Assembly: GCA_000708835.1 (NCBI GenBank)
Contig: DF237096.1
Span: forward strand, 104,401 to 168,400
DNA length: 64,000 nucleotides
Direction: 5' to 3'
Source: Klebsormidium nitens
Lineage: Eukaryota; Streptophyta; Klebsormidiophyceae; Klebsormidiales; Klebsormidiaceae
Part shown: positions 35,313 to 48,500 of the stretch, piece by piece
Layout: every line of letters begins with the position of its first letter
Numbering within the stretch: position 1 is the first letter of the stretch
Position numbers and translations under genes: made by a program
Notes under the pieces: model-generated
Database searches by the model: none
What the model was told of the DNA's origin: nothing
What the model saw: only the letters and a program-made list of their open reading frames with translations

Positions 35313-38300
35313 TCAGCCCCTCTTCTTGCCCCCTCCCGGGGCTACTCTCGCAGCAATCCGCTTCTTCCTCTTGTAGTCGATCGCAAGCGCCGACTTGCTC
35401 GCCAGCCATTCCTGTTCCGCCGTCGCCGAACGAACGAAGCTCAGCCCTAGATCCTCGTCCCCAGGCCCGCTTACTGCAACTGAGCGCGGGGCTGCAGGGT
35501 CTGGCCCAGTGCTAACGTCATCGTGACGTGCCGCCCCGGCAGGCGGATTGCCGGCGCCCACACCGCTGGCGTTCGAAGCGTCGGGAAGCGGGGACCGCCC
35601 GGGGGCCGCATCTGCACCGAATTCCGCATTCGATCCGACATTTTGAACGACAGCGGACGTGTTCACACCGGAAGCCATGTTCAAGGCACCGCTGCGACCA
35701 TCACCGGACGATTTGGGGCCATCGGACGGTCCAGGATCGCCGGCGTCCGAAGCGCCCCCGAGAACCGACGCCAAAGAGAACGTGGGTTTGCCGCCGCCCA
35801 CGTACCCAACCAGCGCCCGCCAGTTCGGGTTAACAAAAACCTCTTGCTTAACCGGCACTGCTGCAGGTCCGTCCGAGCGGTCCGTACCCGCGTCCAAACG
35901 GTCCGTACTGGCGTCCGCCACACCCGCTACGTCACTCCCCCGCCGTTGAGCGCGTTTCTCCCGTTTCAGGCGCTTCCGTTCTTCTACAGACAAACCCGCA
36001 GCCGTTTCTTCCGGACTGCCCCCTGTTGCCGCTTCATCCGAACGGCCTGTCACGTTCTGCCCGGTAGCTTTTAACCCAACTCTAACATCTCCCCCCGGTT
36101 TCTGCTCGTTTCTTATGTGGCCGTCTTCGTAAACCTCCTCTGCCGCTTCTCGGTCCTTCCTTTTGCTAGGACCCCGTCTCGACTCCTCACGGGGCACTCC
36201 TTTCCCGGTTGTCGCGCCCGAGAGCCCCACCTCCAACCCCCCCTCTCTAGGTTCCGGACGCTGCCCGCGCTTCTCTTTCTTCCCACTCGCTTCCAGCCGC
36301 TCCTCCGCTTCTCCGGCGCTCCTCATCCCTCCTCTTTCTTTCCGCTTTGCTTCTCCGCCCTCCCTTTTACCCCCTTCTTCCGCCTCTCCTCTCTTCCTCT
36401 TTCCTTCTTTCTCTCCTTCCCCCCTTCTCCTTTTCTTTTCCGTTTCCGTTCCTTTCGACCCTGGCGTCAGCCGTTGCAGCAGGTCCGAGTCCAGGTACTT
36501 CAGAACCTGCGGACTTAACCGACTCAGGACCTCGCCAACCATTTGCAGCCCGCTGCGAGCACCATTACCGCTCCCCTTTGCAGCGCCACTGTGGGCTCTT
36601 AGTCCCCCTTCCTGTACTAGCCCACTTTTCCGGTTTCCCACCTCTTTCGCTGCCCCCCCTTTCTGTTCCGTAACAGCAGCTTCACCCTCCGAAACGCCCC
36701 TCCGAGGTCTCTTTTCCTCCTTAAGCACGGCCCGCTTTTTCTCCGACTTCTCTTTCCCCGTTTCTCGCGCCTCCTTTCCAATCTCCTCCGGGTTACTTGC
36801 AGCCGTCGTCGCTCTAGTTACGGTCTTTCTTCCGCTTCCTGTCAACCCGTTCCTAACCCGTTCCTCGCTTTCCATTGGCGCCGCTTCAGTGCGACCCTCG
36901 TTTGCTCCGCTCGCATCCTCGTTGTTTTCCGGGCTTCGCTTCGCAGCCGCGGACGGGTCGAAGCGCGCAATCGGAACGAAGCCCGACGGCCGCTTGGCCT
37001 TCTGAACTGCCTCCTCGCTGCAAATGCAGGTATGGTATAAGAGCGGCTCGTGACAGGAGGCAAAGTTCCCCAGCATTGATTGACAGGTTGGCAATCTGCC
37101 CCTGTTTTTGATGACCCCAACCCCTGAGAACGACATACGAGCAAAGACCGTGAAAGCAAGTGTCAGAATATGGTCCAGAAACTCGTTCAGAAGCTTCCGT
37201 AGAAGTGAAAGATGCTATCGGATGTAAGCGACTGCGAACTTGATATCAAATTTTCCAGACTCCGCTCTGCCATATCCACCTGCGGTTTGAAAACGGTCGT
37301 TGAAATAACTCTGGGCATGGAACAGCAATGCTTTTTCAGCAGCAAGTCAAGGCGTCGAAGAGCGTTCTTTGAGAGGCACGTGTGTATGTACTCGTCATTC
37401 AAAAACTTGACGCCCAGTGAAACGATACACGCACAAACACTCGAGGAAATAAAAGGGAACACTTTAAAGAAGCGGGAACTGTTCTGTAAAGCAACGCAAA
37501 GAAGCCCGGCTTCAAAGACAACGTGTATGCACTTGATGTAAGCATGCTGCAAGACGACCAAAACTTTCGGCCACATCCATGAAGACGCATCTGAAGCATG
37601 AAAACACCGAGGAAGACCGGAAACAGCAAAGAAGCGCTATGTCAAGTGTGTCAACAATTAGCTTTATACGCACCTGAAGAAGCGCGCGTCGTCCGGAAAC
37701 ATGGCGCCCAAGATGCCCAGCTGCTTCCGCCGCTCCTCCGCCAGCTGCCGCGCAATCTCCTCTTCGTCCGCCGTCCGTTCCGCCGCCGTTCCGTCCGCTC
37801 CAGCAGATTCCGGCGGAACCCCAGCCGTGGCCGCTTCCTCCTCCAGATCCTCCGCCGGCGCTGTTTCGAAGTCCGCATCGGCGTCGTCCGAAACTCTTAC
37901 GGGCCGTTGCAACTTAAGAGCGCTTTTCAGAAGAAGTTTCTCTCGACCAGTATCGTCGTCCAAACCCCCTCTCGCCTTGTCAAATTCCTTCCCGTCGTCA
38001 TCCGACTCTTCTTTACTCATCCGGCCATCTTCCTCCGAGTCCAAAGCCCTTCCCTCATCGTCGAATGCCGCATCTGCCCCACCGGAATCCCGTCCGTCGG
38101 ACTCCCCTGCTCCGTCGCCGGAATTCCGTCCCTCTTCTTCCGAAACCTCTCCTTGCCACTCCCGCCCTTCCCCTTCCGATACCTCCTTTTCCACGTCCGT
38201 AAAGGACCCCGACAGCTCTTCTTCGCTTCCAAACGAATCCCCGTCACTCTCGTTACCATCTTCCAAACCCTCACCATCAATCGCCCCTCCCGAATCTTCC

Positions 38301-40893
38301 CCGCCAGTCTCCTCTGCTCCATCCCCCACCTCTTCGCCGCCGAAATCGTCCTCTGACTCACCCTCAACCCCGTCAGCACCGTCAATGACGTCCTCAGCTT
38401 CTTCCATGACGTCACCTTCCGAATCCACCTCCTCCCCCCATTCCCTCCACTCCGAGCGTTCCTCCAGCGGGCCACCCTCTAGTTCGTCGTCACCTGCTGC
38501 TGCGACATCATTCAGACCTTCACCCAGAACCCCCGCTCCTAGTTCCTCAGCCCTTGTACTTTCTTCGTTTACCCCTGCTTTCCGAGCCCCATTCACACCC
38601 CCGCCGGCCGCCTCTCCTTTCGCAACCTCCTGCCCCTGCTTACTCTCGTACAAATCGAACCCCTCCGACCCTTCGTTTGCGTCCGACTCGCCTTCTCCGG
38701 ACGCTTGCTCAAACTCGCCCGTTTCCGGACCGTCCAAACTCTCCTCTTCGTCCAAAGCCCCCGCTGCCTTCTGCATCAGCCGCTCCCAATCACTCAACGC
38801 CGCCACTTCGGTCTTTTTCGCAGCTTGCGATTCTGCTGGAGCCGACCCGTTGGCCCCCTGCTTGAAACCATCCTTTTTGCCTCCACGCAGTTCCACTTTT
38901 TCCAACTTCCCCCCAACAAGCCGGCTTTCCTTCCGCCCATCAGTCCCTCTAACCGTTACCGAGTCCCCAGGCGCCTTTCCCCGTGCCCCAAAATCATTTA
39001 AGCCGCCTGCCTCCTTAGTCCCGCTAGCCGTTCCCGGCTGCCCAGGCGACTTACCCTGGGGCCCAAAACCCTCTAAGCCGCCTGCGTCCTTGGTCCCTCT
39101 AGCCGTTCCTGGATTCCCTGGCGTTTTTCCCAGGGCCTCAAAACCCTCTAAGCCTCCCACCTCCTCGTCAATGAAGTCGTCGTCCTCCTGGCCCGCCGCC
39201 GCCTTCTGCATCAGCTTCTCCCACGCGGTTAGCTCCCTAACCCTGCCCTTAACCCCGTCGCCAGGTTCTGCCCCCTCCGCCTCACGCCCCGAGCCTTCCG
39301 TCCCCTCATCTTCACTGCGCCCCTCCGAATCTTCGCTCCTCTCTTCTGCATCTGGAGACTCGTCCTCTGCCGAGGGCTGGTGTGCTTTCTCTTTCCCATC
39401 CTCTGACCGCTCTCCGGTTTGGCTAACCCCATTTCCACCGAGAGGCCTCGTTTCGATGGCTCTTGTCGAGGTGACGGCCTTAGTTGCAGGCGGCATTGCT
39501 GCAGACAGGGCCCCTGTCCCTCCCATGCCCTCCAGTTCCCACAGCGACTTCTCAGGCACGTTCCGGAAGCTTTTCTTGATCTTGGCGCCCCCGGCCGCGG
39601 GCATCACCTTCGTCTGTGGAATGAAAAAGCGGATCACAATAACGAAACAGAAAGCAGGAGCACAAGTTCGAACCGTGGGAAAGACAAGGACCTGGAAACG
39701 ACATGGATCTTCGGCGTTGCTACTTCGGAGTGGAGCTGGAAATGTTGGGCATTCTGAACCCCATTCGTACCTCAACTCTAGAGGCATGAGAGGGTTGACT
39801 GCTGGCAAACCCAATCGAAACCTCATGCACAAGTTTTTGACAGCTGTTTGGTCTGAAAACAGCTTGCATAGACAGCAAAGCTCGTGTAAGAAGTCGGATC
39901 CTGAAAAGAAGCAAAGATTGTGTTCGCAGCCATACCCTCTTTTCGAACTCCCAGGATCCCCACTTGAGCCTCAACGGCTCAAATATGGGCTTCCCCTTAG
40001 GATCCAACAGCTCCGCTTTTGTTGGCTCCGCCCCCTGCTTGTCAATCTCTGCCCCCCCCTTATCAATCTCTGACCCCAGCTTATCAGCTTCGCTCTGCGG
40101 TTCGTTTTGGGAGGCCCACTCGGCCTTCAGGCGATCGAGGAACGAGGCGCGGGCCTTTTCCACACGGAGCCTACCGCCGCGCCACTTGGTGCCATTGTAC
40201 TGGACAGAAAAAACCTCGTTTTAGAATCATGACGTCAGTGTTACGCTTGATATCATGAGCCCAGTTGTAAAGCTCGGGAACTCTCCTTGATGGCGTGAAC
40301 GATCAGTCCAACAGAGACAGAATAGTACTACTTCAGGTTGGTACACCTTCTGGTCTTTGCAGCGCAGCGACTTATCCAGAAAACAGTGATTTGGCATTAT
40401 TTATTGTCAAGCAGGACCAGTATCACTTGTGCATCACAGTCCCTACTGCTTCCATCGTTCATCGGGTCCCACTGCGATGCCATCACGTATATCAACTCGT
40501 ATTCTACAAAACATTCACCAGCACGACAGCCACCGGGAGAAGCGAATGCAGAAACAACTCCGAACCTCTCCACTCATCTCCTCAACCAGAATCGAAACCC
40601 GCACCACTCACCACTGCAAAGCACTTGCTCAGGCTGGCCTCGCTGACCGGCTCCAGGTCAACGTAACCAAACCCGCGGCAGGTCCCCGCATCCTCCTTCT
40701 GGGGCACAATCTCCGACCCAACCACTTTCCCGAATGGCTGAAACCGCGCCTGCAGTTCCTCGGGTGTGACGTCAGCAGGGAGGCCCCCCACAAACAAGCG
40801 GATGCGTCCAACGGCGGTGGCTCCACTCGGGTGGGGGCCGGTAGGCTGGGTGGGAGTGGGAGGGGCGGAGGGGGAGAGCGCTGCTGACGTCAT
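35313..40893 (-). CDS. NOL8: Nucleolar protein 8-like protein with N-terminal RRM
   Basis: Four exons join in phase: 40893-40597, 40199-39936, 39613-37674 and 37017-35313 (4206 nt, 1401 residues). Residues about 29-110 form an RRM, with RNP2 LFVGGL and RNP1-like CRGFGYVDL, continuing across the intron as KCFAV/YNGTKWRGGRLRVEKA then SFLDRLKAEW, as in NOL8. SLWELEG near the start of exon 3 matches the NOL8 SLTWELEGG region. The middle is a very acidic Glu/Asp/Ser/Gly segment. It ends with a helix LAEERRKQLGILGAMF and then IARFDPSAAAK, both recalling the NOL8 C-terminal region. NOL8 acts in the nucleolus in ribosomal RNA processing. The second half of exon 4 is Lys/Arg/Glu-rich and poorly conserved. 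The protein is longer than human NOL8 (about 1170). Confidence 0.75.
38935..39165 (-). repeat. Coding tandem repeat, 3 x 75 bp, in NOL8-like exon 3
   Basis: Three in-frame copies of a 25-residue unit with the pattern GGL-(E/N)-(G/D)-F, G-K-x-PG, then GT. The repeats lie between two copies of the motif W-E-(K/R)-L-M-Q-K-A-A. Confidence 0.8.
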
Positions 40894-42597
40894 CTAGACT
40901 GTCGCTAAGCTTCTCAGACTGCCGCTATCCTTGTTACTTTGTTGCTGACCTCGTCAAACGGCTGCCATGGAGCAATGCGAAACAGAGCATTGCAGATCCT
41001 TGCGGTAAGGCGCAAGTCAATGTTATCTTATTGTTCTTAGCTTCGTTCTTATTCTTGCTATAACTTGAGCTAAGTATAACAATTCCAACGGAGTGTAGCT
41101 GCCACAAACCTTACACACAAAACCACCCCAGACGTTGTGGAGGATCCCAGGTGCAAATATTGCGTCCGGCCGGATAACCTTATTCCGTTTCTAAGCGCTG
41201 AAACTACGAGGATCGAACAGCCAAGAGCGACTTTTGCAAGGCATTACTTCCACGCACAATGTATCAAGCTTCTTTATGAGCGCATCCATCTTTCTTCTTC
41301 ACACCTTGTCGCTAATGCGCACCTTCTTTGACCGAGCTTGTTGCCCCAGATTGGTCACAAATGCTGATCAGAGCCGCTGTGGCCCTGGGCCTGGGCCTCG
41401 CTCTGTTCTCACCTTCCGCCCAGGGGTTTCCCACGGGTTTTCGTCCCGGCCAGCCAGCTGCCGGCACCCTCCCGGTTCTACCAGCTGAGAAGTCGGTGTT
41501 TGGGGCTACCGGCCAGCTGAGCCCACTATGTGCTTGCTATTTTTGCCAGCTGCACAGCCGGCGGGGTGCATTCGGCACCAGCCGGGGTTCTTTCCCGGCC
41601 AGCCAGGTCCGCCCCATGCTGCCAGCTGTGGGAAACCCTGCAAGTTCCGCCGACTCATTCACTGCCATCAGAGGGCGCAGACGCCCAGCCAAAGTATGTA
41701 GCGTCCAGTAGCGAGCAGACCGTATGGGCTCCACCGCTGGCGCGTCCACCAAAATTTGCAGACGTCTTATATGGCCTGTTGGCTACCATTTCCACCCATT
41801 TCCGTGTCAACGCACCCGGTGGAGCCCTCAGTGTCAAGGACGAAGTGAACCTATGTCTGACTTTCCCGGCTAAAATGGAAATTTTGCGCGTTCAATTATG
41901 GACCGGGCGAATGACACCCAATGATGGCGGAAACTTGTAGAGAGCGTTTTGGGACGTAGTCAAGTCGTTTTGACCTTGTGGGCGGTCTGGATATGATGAT
42001 TCTGCCCGCTTACAATTCTGCTCGCGCCAACATTCTGGCTGGCGTTTGCGCCCTCTGACTGCCATTACCGACTCATTGAAGGAGGAGCATTACCGCTTCT
42101 TGAGGGGTTCTACAAGAGAATCGGCCGCAGGTTATTAATGATCGAGACAGGCACCAAGCGCCGCATTTCAAAATTCTTCTCACCAACAATTTGGAACTAG
42201 AGCGGCCAAACTGCCAGCTGTTCAAGACGCGGCTGCCAGTGCCAAACTGTTGGGGCGGAAACGCGGTCTGCAGCCTGCAGGAGATCTAAGATCTTGCTGA
42301 TTCTTAGCTGAGAAGCTTCGAAGGCATTGGTTGGACCCAACTTCCCAAGTCATTTGACTGGACAGGCTTCGTACAGCCCTCATTTTCCTTCATCCTGCAA
42401 GCTGAAGATTTGTGCTCTCAGGCATAGGTACATATCGGTCGACGAGGCGGATGCTGGGGTAGCGTGCGCAGCTGAGCACGTTTGAAAGGGGGTTCTTCTG
42501 GCGGCTTATGCACAATCTGCTGCAAGCAAGATAGCCCTCATTCTGTTGGACCTTGTGAGTGGTTTTCTGAGAGGAGGATCTTGCTGCTGCCCCGCAA
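40894..42597. other. Divergent intergenic region between NOL8-like and AAH
   Basis: No gene supported. CCAGCTG recurs many times between 41450 and 41630 and again near 42210. Promoters of both flanking genes should lie here. Confidence 0.45.
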
Positions 42598-45500
42598 ATG
42601 AAAGCAGCATACTTCCCGCCTCTTTTGCTCTGGCTTTGGCTGGCTAGCACGTCTGCATTGATTGCAAGTAGTGAGAAGCTTCAAGATGTGGAGGCAGGCA
42701 CTTTCGGAGATGCATATCCGAGTCTCCTCGCAGCGGCGGAGGGGAACTGGGGGGGGATCCTGTCAGATGATGTTGAGAAGGAGACATTGAGGGACGAAGT
42801 GTGGAACAGGCTTGAGATCTTGGGAAAGGTGAGCACTGACTGGACCAAAATTGTCCCTTAGCTGCCGTGCAGCTGTCTGGTTCTGGTTCTGGTTCTGCTT
42901 TCCTCACTTTCAGATCTGAGCCCTGGCTGTACTTCTGAGAGTCAGGCTGGCAATCAGCAAGACTTTGAGGAGAGAGTAATGTGTTTCCTAGAGAGGATTG
43001 AGAATCTGGTTCTCTTAGCTGCTTCCAGGTCAGGTCGCCACGAGACACAGTGGCGCCAGCTCATGAGTTGTCCTTTTGAAAAGCCTCATCAGTGTGTCCC
43101 AGCGCCTACTCTCAGTCAGAGTGCTGAAGGAACAGTTTAAGCATTTCTCATTGCGTCGCTCCTCTCGTTTTAAAGCAATTTAGCTAGTTTCCTGTTCTAA
43201 GAGTCAGTCTGTTGGACATTAAAGACAACGTTGTTGGCTTCATGGGAGAAGATTGCACATGGTGGTGCTCTGGAATGTGGCTGTCCCAGAGAGGAAGCGT
43301 CCCTTGTCACCAAGAAGAGATACAGAACAGAGAGATTTTGATGTATTCCTAATCAACAATGTTCCACTCGGGGATTTAGCCAAGGCGGAACTCTCAGCCA
43401 CTTCTCACTAATGCTCTGTTGTCCAACTCTGAAATCTGACACTTACCACGGATCCAGCTTCGCTTCTTATGCCCTCCAGTGATACAGAAGAGCAAAGTCT
43501 TCAACGTGCTCCTAACCAACAAGGTTCTACTTCAGGGACCTTGCGAAGGGGGAACTCTCAGCCATGTTTACTAACGGTCGTTGCACTTCTCTGAAAACCA
43601 TGCCTTTTAAACTAAACTGCTCATGCCTCCCGTCATGGGCCTTTCTATTTGATATGCAAGTTCGTGGTATGACTAACAAGCTGCAGCATATGTTCCACGC
43701 CCCATCATGCTGCTCTTTAGCGACGCCCCTCTCTTTCCACCCGCGGCCATAGCTTATGCCCTCCACATCTGCTATGCAGGTCAGCGATGCTCCAGACAAG
43801 CTCCAGCGCACGTTTCTGAGCCCTGCAATGCAAGAGGCGATGGCTCTCCTGCAAGAGTGGATGACTGACGCCGGAATGCGCACGTGGGTGGACATCATGG
43901 GGAATGTCCATGGCAGGGTCGATGCGCCCAACTCGACGGCACCCGCACTCCTGCTTGGTTCGCACTTTGTGAGTATTCCGTACGACCAAGGGTGATTCGT
44001 TAGGTTGTTGTGAGCTTTTCCTCAGCCACGTTTGAGGCAACTTTGAGGCTGTGCGTGTCTTCGATCAACGAAGAAGGGACCTGGGAAACAGACTCATTTT
44101 ACCATTAACTTTGTGCCTGCTCGACAGCGCCAATTTTCCTGCTTGGTTTGCGCTATGTGAGTCGATTCGACAAATCGTCGTGGGCTTTTTTGGGATGTTT
44201 GAGGCCACCGGATGCTGTGTGCACATGTTGAAAGAAGCGAAGATGGGTCCTCAAAACAGATTTCTTACTCGGCAAGTCTATCATGAAGATGCCCAACTGG
44301 ACGGCGCCTGTGCTCCTGCTTGAGTTGCATTTAGTGCATTGTCCTTAGAGATTGTTGATTGCTCAGCTACGTCAGAGGCTACTTGATGCGCTGTGCGCAG
44401 AATGGAAATGGAGATGGGACATACTTCCACAATCCTTCATGAAAGCTGCCCGCTTGACGATGCCAGTGCTCCTACTTGTTTCGCATTTGTGAGTAGTCCT
44501 TACAGAATGTCGTATGCTCTGCTCAGCTAGGTTTGAGACGTGCGCATGTTTGGAAAGAGAAAACGGCCCCTGGGAACACACCCGCTTCTTTGCAAGCGGG
44601 GCAGTGAAGACTCAAAGTCGGAGTCAGGTAAGGATTCTCGTTTCTGGTATGTTGAGGATGGAGAGGAGGTAGTTATAAACCAAAGTTTCGAGACAGAAAG
44701 GATACCTTAAACTTTTTTTTGTCATATGTAATCCCACTCTTGCAGGACACAGTGATTGACGCTGGCAAGTACGACGGGACTCTCGGTGTCATCACCTCGA
44801 TTGCTGCGGTCAAAGGTCTGCTCCAGGGTGGCCATACGGCGTCACTGCTCAAGCGACCGATCGAGCTGGTGGCATTCTGCGACGAGGAGGGGGTGCGCTT
44901 CGGGTCTACATTCCTGGGAAGCAGGTACGCATCTTTTCGCGTCATCCTCTAACCATCTTTTCCGCATCTGCTATAGGCGTCTTTCCTTCCGTGTCTCTCT
45001 CTTTCTTGGGGCCTTCTGTGACAATGAGGGGGTGCGCTTTGGGACCACATTCTCACGCATGTTGCTGCGTGTTTATTGACGGTTTCTCCTTGTCTTCTGC
45101 CGTTTCTTTCCATACTCTCTTTTTTGCAGTGTTGGGGAAAGAGGTGTGTACTCTGAGTACCAGCTTTCCACAGGTCCCCATCCTCTCGAGAAGTATATTT
45201 TCCTCTTTGTCCTTGTCTTTTTGCGCCCTTCACTGTCTTGGCTGTGATCCTCCTTCGCTCTCGTCTTCGATCTTGATGAACCTTTCTGATGAAGAAGGTG
45301 GCGTTTTGGGGTTGCATTTAGAGCCGAGCTGTCGTCTGAAGTCGTTCTTTCGGTCCTCCTGCAGTGTCCCGATTGTTATACTTTTGGAATTTTGCTTTAC
45401 GCCGTCAACTCTGATCTCGTGGACCTTTCTTAGGCCGATACGAAAGGTTTCTTTTGCGTTTGATTGTCTGGCTGCAAAACACCGGCTGCTGCTGCCTTTG

Positions 45501-48500
45501 GATTGATGGTCAATGATCATCAGACCCGAAGTGCGACATGCATCCGCTCCCGTTGGTTTTGAGGACGGCTTATGGGCTCGCAACCTTGTCGGTTTCGACA
45601 CGGGAAATCTACAAAATCTACTGTTGGCGCTGCAGGGCTATCGCGGGAGGCTTCAATCCGAAGATTCTTGACGTGACGGACGATACGGGAACGACTGTCG
45701 CTGCGGCGCTGCTGGAAGCGGGATTGGCAACGGGGCTCGGCAAGTTGCCGGAACAGATCGCGGAGCTGGCGTTTAAGCCCTCAGAAGTTGCAGGTGTGCT
45801 TCAAAAGGAGAGAGACACCGGCACAGGATTCTAGAATGTTGCAATCAGGAACGTAAAGGTTTATGTAGGCAAACGACTTGACTGCACCAGATTGTCAAAC
45901 AGGCGAACATGTGCGTTCTCGTTCTTCGTTTGGGCAAAGAAGAGGGTCTTTGCTGCTGACGAAAAACACATGTCGATACGCTACCCTTGGCACCGCACAT
46001 AATGCATCATTGGGTGGTTAAGCTTGCGTTCTACGAAGTCTACGAACCAGCAGGCAATTCCTTGAAGGATTCTGGTGGCCTTGTCGACAATATCTTGGAA
46101 GTCCGGGGCCGGACTGCCCATTCGGATGGCGCTCTTCTCCAACCGCTTGTTTAACCTTTGCTGCCTTTACCATGATGTCACCTTCCGATAACGTCACTGC
46201 TCGCGTCACCGCCACGTGGCAACCGGCTTTTGCTTATTGAATGCAGAATTGCCTGCTGACCGGAAAAGCCTCTGACGTCAGTCGACTGGCTGAAAAAAGG
46301 CGAGCAGTCCGCCTCAGGAACTCGGCTGACGTCGCTGCTGATGTGTGCAGGCTACGTGGAGGTCCACATCGAGCAAGGGCCCGTTTTGGAACGGAAGGGC
46401 GTCGCTTTGGGTGTCGTTCCGACCATTTGCGGGCAGACGCGGCTGACCGTGACAGTGCAGGGGGCGCAGGCAAGTGCTTGGATCTTGGTTTTCTTGTTTT
46501 TAACGAACTCGGGTTGACACTTTTTTAAGTTTGGGCAGGGTAAAAACGCGGAATGCCGGACCTGTTCTCGGCATAGCTCACTCTGCGTTTGCGGAAACCA
46601 GAGGCTTTTGTTTCAACCCCCGAAAGTGAAGCACAGGTGTGAGATTGAACCTGTAGAAGTTTCGCGCTTCTTCACGCTTATTCCATCTTGAACTGTTCCT
46701 TTGTGCCTGTTGCTTTTTAAGACATTGCTCGAAAGTCTGGCTTAAACGTGGCAGTGCGGCTTGCAGGGCCACGCGGGGACGGTGCCTATGGCGCTGCGCA
46801 AGGATGCGATGGCGGCCGCAGCGGAGGTGTATGTAACGATCGAGAAGATATGCGGAGGGGGGAGGTGAGGGGACTTTTGTAGTCCTTAAATTCAGTGTCC
46901 TGTACTTGCACAGTGTCGGTTCCGACAGAGGTATATGTAGCGTCGAGAAGTCTGCGGAGGGGGGAGGTGAGGGCACTTTTACATCTCTTGGTTCGAGTGT
47001 GCTCTGCTTGCGTAATGTCGGCCGCGGCAGAGGTGAACGTGACGACCGAGAGAATCTGCGAAAGGGGAGGGTAAGGGACTTTTTCATTTCTCGGTTCCAG
47101 TGTCTTGTGCTTGCGTTGTGTCGGCAGTGGCAGAAGTGAATGTAACAGGTAAGACAAATGCAGAGGGGAAAGCTGAGTGGACTTGTTGTGTGCTTTGTTT
47201 GCTGTCTATCGCGTTGTGTCCTATTCAGTGAGATAGGTAGTCCATAGACCCCCTTCTACTGGACCGGCTGGGGAAGAGATCACACCAGCGTGGCAGGTTA
47301 ACCAACAGGTTATGAACGTTGTCTCGAGTCTTTGGCAGGGTTCAAAAGCGGGTTACAAGTACCATGCTGGCCTGAATTGAGTCTAGGACTCGACAAAGTG
47401 TGGAGATTGAAGCTGTTGGGGACTTTTAGAAACGAAGTACGCAGGCCGTTCCGCTAGAGAAGACTGAACGGATGCTGACGTCTGCAGATACGGCCGCCCT
47501 GAGGAGGCGAGCGGGCGACCCGTCTGGCAGGGAGGTACCGGCCTGGTGGGTACCGTGGGTGACGTCAGGGTGTGGCCGGGGGCTTCGAACGTCATCCCGG
47601 GCCGGGTAAGTTTGAGGTCGCTTACTTAGACATCTTTAGTGCACTTACATGGATGTCTGTTCTGCAGATCGCGGCCGCCACTGAATTTCAGACAGACTTT
47701 TCCGCTTGCCGTTTGGGTATTAGACGACCGATGCGGATGCCGGAAGAACGGAAGGGATTCAGCACTTTGCACAAATGCAACTTTCTCACTTGCAAGCCTG
47801 CCTTCGTGACTGTAAGCTGAATGATTCCAGAGGAGTTTCGATCTAACGCCTTTTGTCGTAGCCCTGTTCTTAGATTACTCAGTCTCAACAACATATCTCT
47901 TTTGCTCAAGCTCTACAAAGACGTTTTTGCTCTCGCTTTCCCAGGTGATTTTTTCGGTGGACATCCGCGCGCCAATGGACGACCTTCGAGAGACGGCCGT
48001 CAAAGACGTCACGGAGGCGATTTATACCATCTGCATCCGACGGGGCGTGAAGTGCGAGGTCAAACGCAAGGTACGTACCGCGCTACGTACCAAAAAGTGT
48101 CGCGCTGCAGCTCGCGACAAAAGTTGTCTTGAGCATCTTTAAAATTGTCTCTTGTCCACATTACAATGCTTCGTTTAAATAGCGTTTAACCTGCGGATTA
48201 GGAATGCCTCTGCCGTGCAAAGAGTGCCCTATTGGAAAGAACAGAGATGCTACTCGTTTTGACACCTGTCTTTAGAGCGTCGGAAGCATTGCACATATTT
48301 CAAGTCTTTTTGAGAAGACTCTAGTTCGATCATGAACGGCTACTTCGCGTGTGCCTCGAGACTGTGCCTGTAGCACAGAACGAAAAGCTGCTTGAGCTGA
48401 TGACGTCACTCTTCTGCAGCACGACGCCATGGCGACGCAGTGCGCGCCGGCTTATGTGAGCAAGCTGCAAAGCGCGGCCAGCCGTGCGATCGATATCATC

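Noticed and set aside
35523-37005. Long plus-strand frames (183 and 280 codons)
   Set aside because: They are antisense to exon 4 of the NOL8-like gene; the Pro/Ser-rich product mirrors the acidic/basic coding strand.
37701-40073. 790-codon plus-strand frame, very Ser/Pro-rich
   Set aside because: It is the complement of the Glu/Asp/Ser-rich exon 3 of the NOL8-like gene and runs through its introns. The minus strand has the RRM continuation and correct splice phases.
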